From CAZGVW01 sp964529265 (lineage in GTDB: Bacteria > Planctomycetota > Phycisphaerae > Phycisphaerales > UBA1924): a stretch of DNA of 35,561 bases. Shown piece after piece: positions 16,057 to 23,207 of the stretch (position 1 is the stretch's first letter; each line of letters starts with the position of its first letter). The stretch spans positions 1 through 35,561 of the forward strand of contig CAZGVW010000143.1 of assembly GCA_964529265.1 (NCBI GenBank), read 5' to 3'. The notes beneath the pieces are model-generated. The model was not told the DNA's origin. It saw only the letters and a list, made by a program, of their open reading frames with translations, and ran no database searches. Position numbers and translations under genes: made by a program.

Positions 16057-16403
16057 TGCAACTGGCGCTGGCGATCGTGGTGGCCGGGCTGTTCGCGGCG
16101 GGCCTGTACATGATGATGCGGCGGAGCATCGTCAAGCTGATCATCGGGCTGGCGCTCATGAGCCACGCGGCCAACCTGCTCATTTTCACCGCGGGCGGTG
16201 TGGCGCGGGCGCGGCCGCCACTGGTTCCGCTGGGCGAGAAGTCGCTCACGCCGCCCTACGCCGATCCGCTCCCGCAGGCGCTCATCCTGACCGCGATCGT
16301 GATCAGTTTCGGCGTGACGGCGTTCGCGATGGTGCTGGTGAGCCGCGCGTGCGACGCGGTGGGCTCCGACGACATTGACGACCTGATGGCGACCGACTCG
16401 TGA
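16056..16403 (+). CDS. mrpC: Mrp-type Na+/H+ antiporter subunit C
   Basis: Encodes 115 aa, homologous to NuoK of complex I, with three membrane segments. Start ATG 16056 overlaps the mrpB stop by one base; the longer upstream reading in this frame is a shadow within mrpA and mrpB. Family motifs: MMMRRSIVKLIIGLALMSHA, NLLIFTAGG and DPLPQALILTAIVISFGVTA. The stop overlaps the GTG start of mrpD. Confidence 0.95.
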   Translation: MQLALAIVVAGLFAAGLYMMMRRSIVKLIIGLALMSHAANLLIFTAGGVARARPPLVPLGEKSLTPPYADPLPQALILTAIVISFGVTAFAMVLVSRACDAVGSDDIDDLMATDS

Positions 16404-17998
16404 ACGCGCTGCTTGTGCTGCCCATCCTGATTCCGCTCGCCACGGCGATCGTGTGCATGTTCGCGCGGCGGTCGATGAGGGCCCAGCAGGCGCTGGCGCT
16501 GGTCGGGGGCGCTGCGCACACCGCGGCCGCGGGGGCGCTGTTGGTCGCGGTGGCGCGGCACGGCGTGGCGACGACCAGCATCGGCGATTGGCCCGCGCCC
16601 TTCGGCGTGGTGATGGTGGCGGACCTCTTCTCGGCGATCATGGCGGCGCTGGCGGCGGTGATCGGGCTGGTTTCGACGCTGTACTCACTGGCGTCGGTCG
16701 ATCACCGGCGGCAGGCGTTCTTCTACCACCCGCTGTCGCAGGTGCTGCTCATGGGGGTGTGCGGCGCGTTCCTGACTGGGGACATCTTCAACCTGTACGT
16801 GTGGTTCGAGGTGCTGCTCATCTCGTCCTTCGTGCTGCTGGTGCTGGGGGGCCAGCGGGCGCAGGTGGAGGGCGCGATCAAGTACGTGACGCTGAATCTG
16901 CTTTCCTCAGCGACGTTCCTGATCGCGGTGGGCGTGCTGTACGGCGCGGCGGGCACGCTGAACATGGCGGACCTGTCGCGGAAACTGGAGGGCGCCCAGG
17001 ACTCGGGCGTGGTGACGGCGGTGGCGTCGCTGCTGCTGGTGGCGTTCGGGATCAAGGGGGCGGTGTTTCCGCTGTTCTTCTGGCTGCCGGCGTCGTACCA
17101 CACCCCGCCCGCGGCGGTTTCGGCGCTGTTTGCGGGGCTGCTGACGAAAGTGGGCATTTACTCGCTGGTGCGTGTGTTCACGCTGCTCTTCGAGGGGGAG
17201 GAGGCGCTGCGGCACCTGCTGCTGTGGGCGGCGGGCGGCACGATGCTGGCAGGCGTGCTGGGGGCGATCTGCCAGCGGAGGCTGCGGCGGGCGCTGTCAT
17301 TCCAGCACATCAGCCAGATCGGCTACATGATCATGGGTCTGGCGATCTTCACGCCGCTGGCGCTGGCGGGGGTGGTGTTCTACATCATCCATCACATGAT
17401 GGTGATGACGAACCTGTTCTTCGGCGCGGGCGCCGCGGAGCGGCTGCGGCGATCGCCGTACGTGGCGCAGCTCGCGGGGGAGAAAGAGCCTGCTCCGGAG
17501 AGACAGGGGAGTGAGGAGGAGGCGCCGGGGGTCGCGGGCGCGGCGCCGGTCGCGGCGGGCGCGTTCTTTGTTCCACTGCTCTCTCTGTGCGGGGCGCCGC
17601 CGCTCTCGGGGTTCTTCGCGAAACTCATCGTGATCAGGGCGGGCCTCGAATCGGGGCGATTTGTCATCGTCGGGGTGGCGCTCGTCACGGCGGCCCTCAC
17701 GTTTCTGTCGATGATGCGGATCTGGATCGAGGTGTTCTGGCGCGGGTCGGAGGCGCCGGCGTCGTCCATCCGATTGGAGGACCGGGCGGCGGTGCGCCGC
17801 ATGCTGCCGCCGATGCTGCTTCTGGCCGGGGCGACGATCGCCATCGGCGTCTTCGCGGGGCCGGTGTTCAGGCTGGCGGAGCGCGCCGCGGGGCAACTGC
17901 TCGATCGCGACGCCTACATCGCGGCGGTGCTGGGTGACGAGGCCGGGGGTTCCGGGGGTTCCGGGGGTTCCGGGGGTTCCGGGGGTGAAGGGCCATGA
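16400..17998 (+). CDS. mrpD: Mrp-type Na+/H+ antiporter subunit D
   Basis: NuoN/NuoM-like subunit with a proton half-channel. Encodes 532 aa from GTG 16400, overlapping mrpC by four bases (GTGA). Expected residues are present: Glu137 in VWFEVLL, Lys219 in FGIKGAVFPLFFWLP and Lys250 in GLLTKVGIYSLVR. Two oddities: a hydrophilic insert of ~25 residues (GEKEPAPERQGSEEE onward) in the loop after YVAQLA, and a C-terminal (GGS) run made by a 9-base tandem repeat. The tail lies past the last helix and is probably unstructured. The stop overlaps mrpE by ATGA. Confidence 0.95.
   Translation: MNALLVLPILIPLATAIVCMFARRSMRAQQALALVGGAAHTAAAGALLVAVARHGVATTSIGDWPAPFGVVMVADLFSAIMAALAAVIGLVSTLYSLASVDHRRQAFFYHPLSQVLLMGVCGAFLTGDIFNLYVWFEVLLISSFVLLVLGGQRAQVEGAIKYVTLNLLSSATFLIAVGVLYGAAGTLNMADLSRKLEGAQDSGVVTAVASLLLVAFGIKGAVFPLFFWLPASYHTPPAAVSALFAGLLTKVGIYSLVRVFTLLFEGEEALRHLLLWAAGGTMLAGVLGAICQRRLRRALSFQHISQIGYMIMGLAIFTPLALAGVVFYIIHHMMVMTNLFFGAGAAERLRRSPYVAQLAGEKEPAPERQGSEEEAPGVAGAAPVAAGAFFVPLLSLCGAPPLSGFFAKLIVIRAGLESGRFVIVGVALVTAALTFLSMMRIWIEVFWRGSEAPASSIRLEDRAAVRRMLPPMLLLAGATIAIGVFAGPVFRLAERAAGQLLDRDAYIAAVLGDEAGGSGGSGGSGGSGGEGP
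17945..17986 (+). repeat. 9-bp tandem repeat (GGGGGTTCC) at the 3' end of mrpD
   Basis: Four perfect copies of GGGGGTTCC (17945-17980) followed by a partial copy. The unit is in frame and encodes Gly-Gly-Ser, so copy-number change would alter tail length without a frameshift. Confidence 0.95.
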
Positions 17999-18468
17999 TG
18001 CTCCTGGTCTGGAACTTCCTGCTCGCCTTCATCTGGGCCGCGGTGCTCGAGGATTTCTCCGCCGCGAACCTCGCCATCGGGTTTGTCGTGGGGTTCCTGA
18101 TCCTGTTCCGCGTGAGGGCGGCGCTGGGCGGGGCGAACTATTTCCGCGACGTGCGCGAGGTGGCGGAGTTCCTGGCGTTCTTCGTCAAGGAACTGTTCAT
18201 TGCCAACTTCCGGATGGCCTATTACACGGTGATGCCGCTGAACCGGATGCGGCCGGGCATCATCGCCGTGCCGCTCGAGGATCTCTCGGACACCGAACTG
18301 ACGATTCTCTGCAACGTCATCACGCTCACGCCGGGGACGCTGAGCCTCGTGGTCTCTGACGACAAGCGCACGCTCTACATCCACGTGATGTATTTCGAGG
18401 ATCCGGAGCAGTTTCGCCGCGAGATCAAGCGCGGCTTTGAGCAGAAAGTGATCAGGGCCCTGCGATGA
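17995..18468 (+). CDS. mrpE: Mrp-type Na+/H+ antiporter subunit E
   Basis: Encodes 157 aa, overlapping mrpD and mrpF by ATGA on both sides. Two N-terminal membrane segments (WNFLLAFIWAAVL and LAIGFVVGFLILFRV) are followed by a cytosolic domain with the family motifs FVKELFIANFRMAYYTVMP, ITLTPGTLSLVVSDD and YIHVMYFEDPEQFR. MrpE is needed for assembly and full activity of the complex. Confidence 0.95.
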   Translation: MMLLVWNFLLAFIWAAVLEDFSAANLAIGFVVGFLILFRVRAALGGANYFRDVREVAEFLAFFVKELFIANFRMAYYTVMPLNRMRPGIIAVPLEDLSDTELTILCNVITLTPGTLSLVVSDDKRTLYIHVMYFEDPEQFRREIKRGFEQKVIRALR

Positions 18469-18749
18469 CGTTCTCCGACACCATCCTCGACGTGGCTCTG
18501 TCGATCACGCTGCTCGTGCTCGGCGTCGCCGTGCTGCTGGCGGCCATCCGCATGGTCCGCGGGCCGTCGCTGCCCGATCGCGTCATCGCGCTCGACCTGA
18601 TCGGCACCATCGCGGTGGGCGTGATCAGCGTGCATTCGATGCGAACGGGGCAGCCGGTGTACCTGACCGTCGCGATCGTCCTGGCGCTGGTGCTGTTCGT
18701 GAGCACGGTGGCGTTCGCCTACTTCATGGAGAAGGGGGCCTCCAAATGA
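18465..18749 (+). CDS. mrpF: Mrp-type Na+/H+ antiporter subunit F
   Basis: Encodes 94 aa with three membrane segments. Conserved MVRGPSLPDRVIALDLIGTI lies in the first loop and second helix. Overlaps mrpE and mrpG by ATGA. Length and topology are normal for MrpF. Confidence 0.95.
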   Translation: MTFSDTILDVALSITLLVLGVAVLLAAIRMVRGPSLPDRVIALDLIGTIAVGVISVHSMRTGQPVYLTVAIVLALVLFVSTVAFAYFMEKGASK

Positions 18750-19111
18750 CGGCGATCGCAACGACGGCGCTGCTCTTCATCGGCGCGGTCTTCACGCTGC
18801 TCGGCGCGGTGGGCATGCTCCGCATGCCGGACCTGCTCACGCGGCTTCAGGCCTCGACCAAGGCGGGGACGCTGGGCGTCGGCTTCATTCTGCTGGCGGA
18901 GGTCGTGCACTTCGGGTCGCTGGGCGTGGCGGTGCGCATCCTGCTCATCATCGCGTTCCTGTTCCTGACGGCGCCGGTCGCGGCGCACATGATCGCCCGC
19001 GCCGCGTACTACCGGCGCGTGCCCCTCTGGCAGGGCGTTCGCCTCGATGAACTCCGGGGCCGCCTGGGGAACGGCGCGGAGGGACCGTCCGAGCCGGATG
19101 AGATCTTCTGA
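18746..19111 (+). CDS. mrpG: Mrp-type Na+/H+ antiporter subunit G
   Basis: Encodes 121 aa, the last gene of the mrp operon. Three membrane segments, with the conserved GAVGMLRMPDLLTRLQASTK and an AGTLGVGFILLAEVV helix. The C-terminal ~30 residues are hydrophilic. No hairpin-T terminator is seen before the ECF sigma gene, which begins 62 bases after the stop. Confidence 0.95.
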   Translation: MTAIATTALLFIGAVFTLLGAVGMLRMPDLLTRLQASTKAGTLGVGFILLAEVVHFGSLGVAVRILLIIAFLFLTAPVAAHMIARAAYYRRVPLWQGVRLDELRGRLGNGAEGPSEPDEIF

Positions 19112-19132
19112 CCGGGCGGGCGCTGGATGCTC

Positions 19133-19138
19133 TATCAT
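19133..19138 (+). promoter_or_regulatory. Possible -10 element before the sigma/kinase pair
   Basis: TATCAT at 19133-19138, 35 bases before the sigma factor ATG and 22 bases after the mrpG stop. No good -35 was found. It is listed because it sits in the only gap between two clearly different operons. Confidence 0.22.
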
Positions 19139-19173
19139 CGAGTTGTTTCCGATCGGGGTGGATCGGCTCGGGC

Positions 19174-19776
19174 ATGTTCGACGCGACGCAGACCAACACG
19201 GCGCTGCTTCAGGGGCTGCACAACGCCGGCGACACGGCGGCGTGGAGGGTGTTTGATGCGCGCTACCGCCCGATCATCATCGGCTTCGCGCGGCGGGTCG
19301 GGCTCTCGGATGCGGACGCGGCGGATGTGGCGCAGGAGACCATTCTCCAGTTCATCACGGAGTACCGGCAGGGGCGGTATGACCGGTCGCGGGCCCGCCT
19401 GCGGGCGTGGCTCATCGGGATCGCGAGGGCCCGGGTGGCGGGGGCGTTTCGCAAAGCCGCGGTGCGGCGGGAGAAGGCGGGCGTCACGGCCGTGGTCGAT
19501 CTGGAGGATGATGGGGCGCTCTCCTCGCTCTGGGATCAGGAGCGACGCGCGGCGATCCTGCAATTGGCCATGGAGGAACTCCGGTCGAGCACGCGCACGA
19601 GCGATAAGACCATCCAGGCCTTCGACATGCTCACGGTGCGGCAGCTTCCTCCCGCGGCTGTGGCGGAGGCGCTGGGCATGACGGTGCACGATGTCTACCT
19701 CGCCAAGAGCCGCGTGGCGCAGCGCCTGCGCGAGATCATCGAGCGCGTTGAGGTCGCGTTCGATGGAGAGGAATGA
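19174..19776 (+). CDS. ECF-type RNA polymerase sigma factor
   Basis: Encodes 200 aa. Directs RNA polymerase to a specific promoter set in response to a signal. Region sigma-2 covers about residues 20-90 (AWRVFDARYRPIIIGFARRV, DAADVAQETILQFITEY, RLRAWLIGIARARVAGAFR). Region sigma-4, about 130-190, has a helix-turn-helix in LPPAAVAEALGMTVHDVYLA with following KSRVAQRLREI. The stop overlaps the kinase start as ATGA, so the two are translationally coupled. ECF sigma factors linked to Hanks-type kinases are known from Planctomycetes; the kinase is therefore the probable regulator here, though no classical anti-sigma gene is present. Target genes cannot be read from this window. Confidence 0.92.
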   Translation: MFDATQTNTALLQGLHNAGDTAAWRVFDARYRPIIIGFARRVGLSDADAADVAQETILQFITEYRQGRYDRSRARLRAWLIGIARARVAGAFRKAAVRREKAGVTAVVDLEDDGALSSLWDQERRAAILQLAMEELRSSTRTSDKTIQAFDMLTVRQLPPAAVAEALGMTVHDVYLAKSRVAQRLREIIERVEVAFDGEE

Positions 19777-22361
19777 TGTCCCCGGATCGCGGCGAGTGTG
19801 CGGACGGCTGCCCCTCCATCATGCTGCTGGAGCGGGTGGCCCTGCGGCCGCCCGATGACGCCGATGAGGAAACCGCGGCTGTGCGCCTGCACGCCGCGCG
19901 GTGCGAGGAGTGCCACGACCGGCTGAGCCGCATCCTGGCGGACAACGACCTGCTGGCGGAGGTGGCGTCGGCAGCGCGGGCTCATACCGCTGCGAAACAA
20001 TCGAGCGGCGCTTCCGGCATTCAGGTCGAAGGCTACGAGATTCGTGAGGAAATTCACCGCGGCGGGCAGGGGGTGGTCTTCAAGGCCGTGCAGCGCTCGA
20101 CCAAGCGCACGGTCGCGGTCAAGACGCTGCTCCAGGGCGTCTTCGCCACGCACATGCAGCGCGTGCGATTCGAGCGCGAGGTCGAACTCGCGGCGAGGCT
20201 GCGGCATCCGAGCATCGTGGCGGTGTATGAGAGCGGGCTCACCGAATCGGGCCAGCACTATGTCGCGATGGAGTATGTGGAGGGCGAGCGGCTTGATCGG
20301 TGGCTGGCGAGCGAGGGGCTGAAGCCATCCAACCAGCATGCGCCGGACCTGGGGCGGGTCCTTGCGCTCTTCGCGAAGATCGTGGACGCGGTGAACTACG
20401 CCCATCAGCGCGGCGTGATCCACCGTGATCTCAAGCCCGCGAACATCCTGGTGGAGGAATCGGGCGAGCCGCGGATCCTCGATTTCGGTGTGGCGAAGGC
20501 GATCGGCGCGGCGGCGCACGAACAGGGAGACAAGCCGGAGACGACGCGCACCGGCGAGTTCGTCGGCACGTTCAACTATGCCGCGCCTGAGCAGTTAACC
20601 GGCGACCCCGATGCGGTGGACATCCGCACGGATGTGTACGCCCTCGGTGTGATGCTGTACGAGGCGCTGACCGGCCGCCTGCCGATCGCGACGACGGGGT
20701 CGATCGCGGAGCGGATCAGGTCGGCCACGCAGGACAGCGCCCCGCGGCCGTCGGCCCTGTGCCGCGGGATCGATGAAGACACCGAGACGATCGTGCTCTC
20801 CGCCCTCGCCAAGGAGCCGGGGCGGCGGTACCAATCGGCGGGGGCGCTGCTGGATGATCTGGAGCGGCGGCTGACGGGGCGGCCGATCAATGCGCGGCGC
20901 GACAACGCGGCGTACGTGCTCGGGAAGACGCTGCGGCGGCATCGGCTGGCCCTGGGCGTGGCTGCGGCGTTTGTGCTTCTGCTCTCCCTGTTCAGCGTGA
21001 CGATGTCGGTGCTGTTCGTCCGGTCGGTGCGAGCGGAGCGACTGGCGGACGTGCGCCTCGGCGAGACGCAGAAGACGATGCTCACGTTCATCGATTCGCT
21101 GGGGCAGGTGGACCTCGAGACGGCGCCGGTGTCATCGCGCGTGGGGTCGATTGTCGATTTTCTCGATGAGGCTTCGGCGAAGGTGGGTGACAACCTGGGC
21201 GATGCCCCGGAGATCGCCGCGCCCTTCCGCAGCAGCCTCGGCGTGGCGTACCTGGGGCAATCACGCTTCGATGACGCGGAGCGGGAGCTGCGCGCAGCGC
21301 TGACTCTGGTTGAGAGCGTGCGGCCCACCGATCCTGTCCTCTCCGCCGACATTCGCCACAACCTCGGCAGGATCCTCTGGAAGAAGGCGGCGTACGCGGA
21401 GGCGGAGGCGCACTACCGCGCAGCGCTCGAATCGCGCAGGCGAGCCCTTGGCGAGGACGATCTGCTGACGTTGCAGACGAGCCATCATCTGGCGTCAACG
21501 CTTCAGCACATGGCGCGGTTCGACGAGGCCCTGGCCCTCTACCGCCAGGCGCTCGAAGGCCTCGAGCGCACTTTGCCCCCCAACGACCCCGACATCGCGC
21601 AGACCATGAACGGCATGTCCACGTGCCTCCGGGACACGGGGCGGTTCGATGAAGCCGAGGCCGGCTTCCGCCGCACGCTCGAGATCATCAAGGGGTCGCT
21701 TGGCCCGGATGATTGGCGCGTCGCCCGCGCCAAGCGCAACCTCGCCGCGACGCTCATCGACGCGGGCAAGTGCGGCGAGGCGGCGCCGCTGCTCGAAGAC
21801 TCGCTCCGGATCACCGGCGCGTGGTTCGGCGATCAGGACATCGACTACGCCCGCAGCCTCTATGAGCAGGCGCGGCTCACACTGGAGTGCGGGGGCTCCG
21901 CGTCCGAGGCCCTCACCACTCGCGCCCGCGCCCTCGCCATCCAGAGGCGCGATTATCCGACCGGCCATCCCGAACTCGCAGATTCACTCGCCCTCGCCGG
22001 ACTGCTGCCCGATGACGATGCGCTCACTCGCTCGATCCGCGATCTCGAAGAAGCCGTTCAGATGTGCGTCCGACTGCTTCCCCCCGGCCATTGGAAGACC
22101 GCCGTCGCCCGGAGCCACCTCGGCGCCGCATACCTCGCCGATCGCCGTCTCGACGCGGCCGAGGCATCGCTTTCCCAGGCGCTTTCCGCACTCCAGGCCG
22201 CCCGCCCCGCCGGCGATCGCGAAGTCAATCGCGCCCTCGGACGGCTGATCGACGTCGCCAGCGCCCGCGGCGACGAAGAATCCGCGCGTCGCTATGAGTC
22301 GATGCTTCGGAATCGCGGTCCAGCCCCGGCCGCCGTCACCGGCGCCGCCGGGAAGCGATGA
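19773..22361 (+). CDS. Hanks-type Ser/Thr protein kinase with N-terminal zinc-binding motif and C-terminal TPRs
   Basis: Encodes 862 aa, start overlapping the sigma gene. Residues 1-60 hold His40-x3-Cys44-x2-Cys47 (HAARCEEC), the pattern of zinc-binding anti-sigma domains. Kinase domain ~88-350: Gly-rich loop IHRGGQGVVF, Lys117 in VAVK, catalytic HRDLKPAN (Asp219, Asn224), DFG at 237-239 and AAPEQ as the APE motif; all key residues are present, so it should be active. One membrane segment near 391-415 (LALGVAAAFVLLLSLFSV) would place kinase and zinc motif in the cytosol and the TPR-rich part (~440-800, repeats such as ALALYRQALEGLERTLPPND) outside. Likely role: senses a signal and controls the ECF sigma factor by binding or phosphorylation. 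The 3' end overlaps the convergent gene by 26 bases. Confidence 0.92.
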   Translation: MMSPDRGECADGCPSIMLLERVALRPPDDADEETAAVRLHAARCEECHDRLSRILADNDLLAEVASAARAHTAAKQSSGASGIQVEGYEIREEIHRGGQGVVFKAVQRSTKRTVAVKTLLQGVFATHMQRVRFEREVELAARLRHPSIVAVYESGLTESGQHYVAMEYVEGERLDRWLASEGLKPSNQHAPDLGRVLALFAKIVDAVNYAHQRGVIHRDLKPANILVEESGEPRILDFGVAKAIGAAAHEQGDKPETTRTGEFVGTFNYAAPEQLTGDPDAVDIRTDVYALGVMLYEALTGRLPIATTGSIAERIRSATQDSAPRPSALCRGIDEDTETIVLSALAKEPGRRYQSAGALLDDLERRLTGRPINARRDNAAYVLGKTLRRHRLALGVAAAFVLLLSLFSVTMSVLFVRSVRAERLADVRLGETQKTMLTFIDSLGQVDLETAPVSSRVGSIVDFLDEASAKVGDNLGDAPEIAAPFRSSLGVAYLGQSRFDDAERELRAALTLVESVRPTDPVLSADIRHNLGRILWKKAAYAEAEAHYRAALESRRRALGEDDLLTLQTSHHLASTLQHMARFDEALALYRQALEGLERTLPPNDPDIAQTMNGMSTCLRDTGRFDEAEAGFRRTLEIIKGSLGPDDWRVARAKRNLAATLIDAGKCGEAAPLLEDSLRITGAWFGDQDIDYARSLYEQARLTLECGGSASEALTTRARALAIQRRDYPTGHPELADSLALAGLLPDDDALTRSIRDLEEAVQMCVRLLPPGHWKTAVARSHLGAAYLADRRLDAAEASLSQALSALQAARPAGDREVNRALGRLIDVASARGDEESARRYESMLRNRGPAPAAVTGAAGKR

Positions 22362-23037
22362 GCGCCATCGCGAAAAGCCCCGCGACCGGCGCTCCAGGCC
22401 CCGGCACGCGCTTCACGCCCTCAAGAAAGATCGAGTACGTCCCGATCGCGCCCGGCCCGCTCCACGCCGTGATCATGCCGGATCCGCCCGCTCCATCCGG
22501 CCCCGAGATCTCCGTCGGCGAAACCTGATCAAAGATCGGCGACACGCCCCCGAACGACAGCGGGTCGCTGTTGAACCCGGAAATCGCCAGCAGGTAGAGC
22601 CCCGGCGTCGTGAGCACGGCGCCGCTCCCATCCGTCGCCGCGGGAAGCAGCGTGGACTGCATCGTCGCCGAACCCTCGTTGTCGTTCGCGAGCAGCCCCA
22701 TCCCCGACATGTGAAACAGGAACAGTTGCGTGTCGAACGTCGCGCTGCCGCCTCCGCTCACCACGGTCGTCGCCTTGAACAACGCCGGCTCGTTCACGCA
22801 GATCAGGTACATGTCCTGGAAGTCGCCCATGCCGCCGCGCAGGCTCATGCCGTCGAGCGAGCCATCGATGCGCATCAGCGCTCCGCCTCCGCCCACAACC
22901 TGCGCATCCACCGGCAACGCCCCCGCATCCCCGCCGCCGTCCGGAATCTCCTGCCAGACAGGCCCCGCGTGCGCAGCGACGCCAATGGCCAGGCACACCG
23001 GTCCGAGCGACAACCCTGTTGCATCACCACGAGACAT
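22336..23037 (-). CDS. Secreted protein with PEP-CTERM-like C-terminal sorting tail
   Basis: Encodes 233 aa from ATG 23037, chosen for GGAGGGAGGAGGG upstream and the signal peptide it yields (LSLGPVCLAIGVAAHAG); a start at 23064 would prepend MATGREEGS. The body, Gly/Ser/Ala/Asp-rich, has beta-type segments (DMYLICVNEPALFKATTVVS, TFDTQLFLFHMSGMG, LYLLAISGFNSDP) resembling planctomycete pre-peptidase-like domains. The C-terminus VPGPGAPVAGLFAMALIASR followed by Arg residues has the order motif, hydrophobic helix, Arg cluster of PEP-CTERM tails. Such tails direct processing and anchoring by exosortase-type enzymes; none is encoded here. Convergent with the kinase on the other strand. Confidence 0.85.
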   Translation of the reverse strand: MSRGDATGLSLGPVCLAIGVAAHAGPVWQEIPDGGGDAGALPVDAQVVGGGGALMRIDGSLDGMSLRGGMGDFQDMYLICVNEPALFKATTVVSGGGSATFDTQLFLFHMSGMGLLANDNEGSATMQSTLLPAATDGSGAVLTTPGLYLLAISGFNSDPLSFGGVSPIFDQVSPTEISGPDGAGGSGMITAWSGPGAIGTYSIFLEGVKRVPGPGAPVAGLFAMALIASRRRR

Positions 23038-23090
23038 GCTTCCCTCCTCCCTCCCGGTCGCCAACCTCCGCGGCGACCGGCCGGATCCTC

Positions 23091-23119
23091 ATCCTACAGG
23101 CCGCGATTGCGAGCCAAAA
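23091..23119 (-). promoter_or_regulatory. Possible sigma70-type promoter for the PEP-CTERM-like protein
   Basis: On the complement: TTTTGG (23119-23114), 17-base spacer, TAGGAT (23096-23091), 53 bases before the ATG at 23037. It sits in the 170-base gap after the kinase gene. Partial consensus match only. Confidence 0.35.
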
Positions 23120-23207
23120 GCCTGTTCCCCCCCAAAATCCCGTTCAGATTCGCAGATCGCTTATCGGCGTCCCCGGGCGTCAGACCCCTCGGACCCGCGC
23201 CCCGGTC

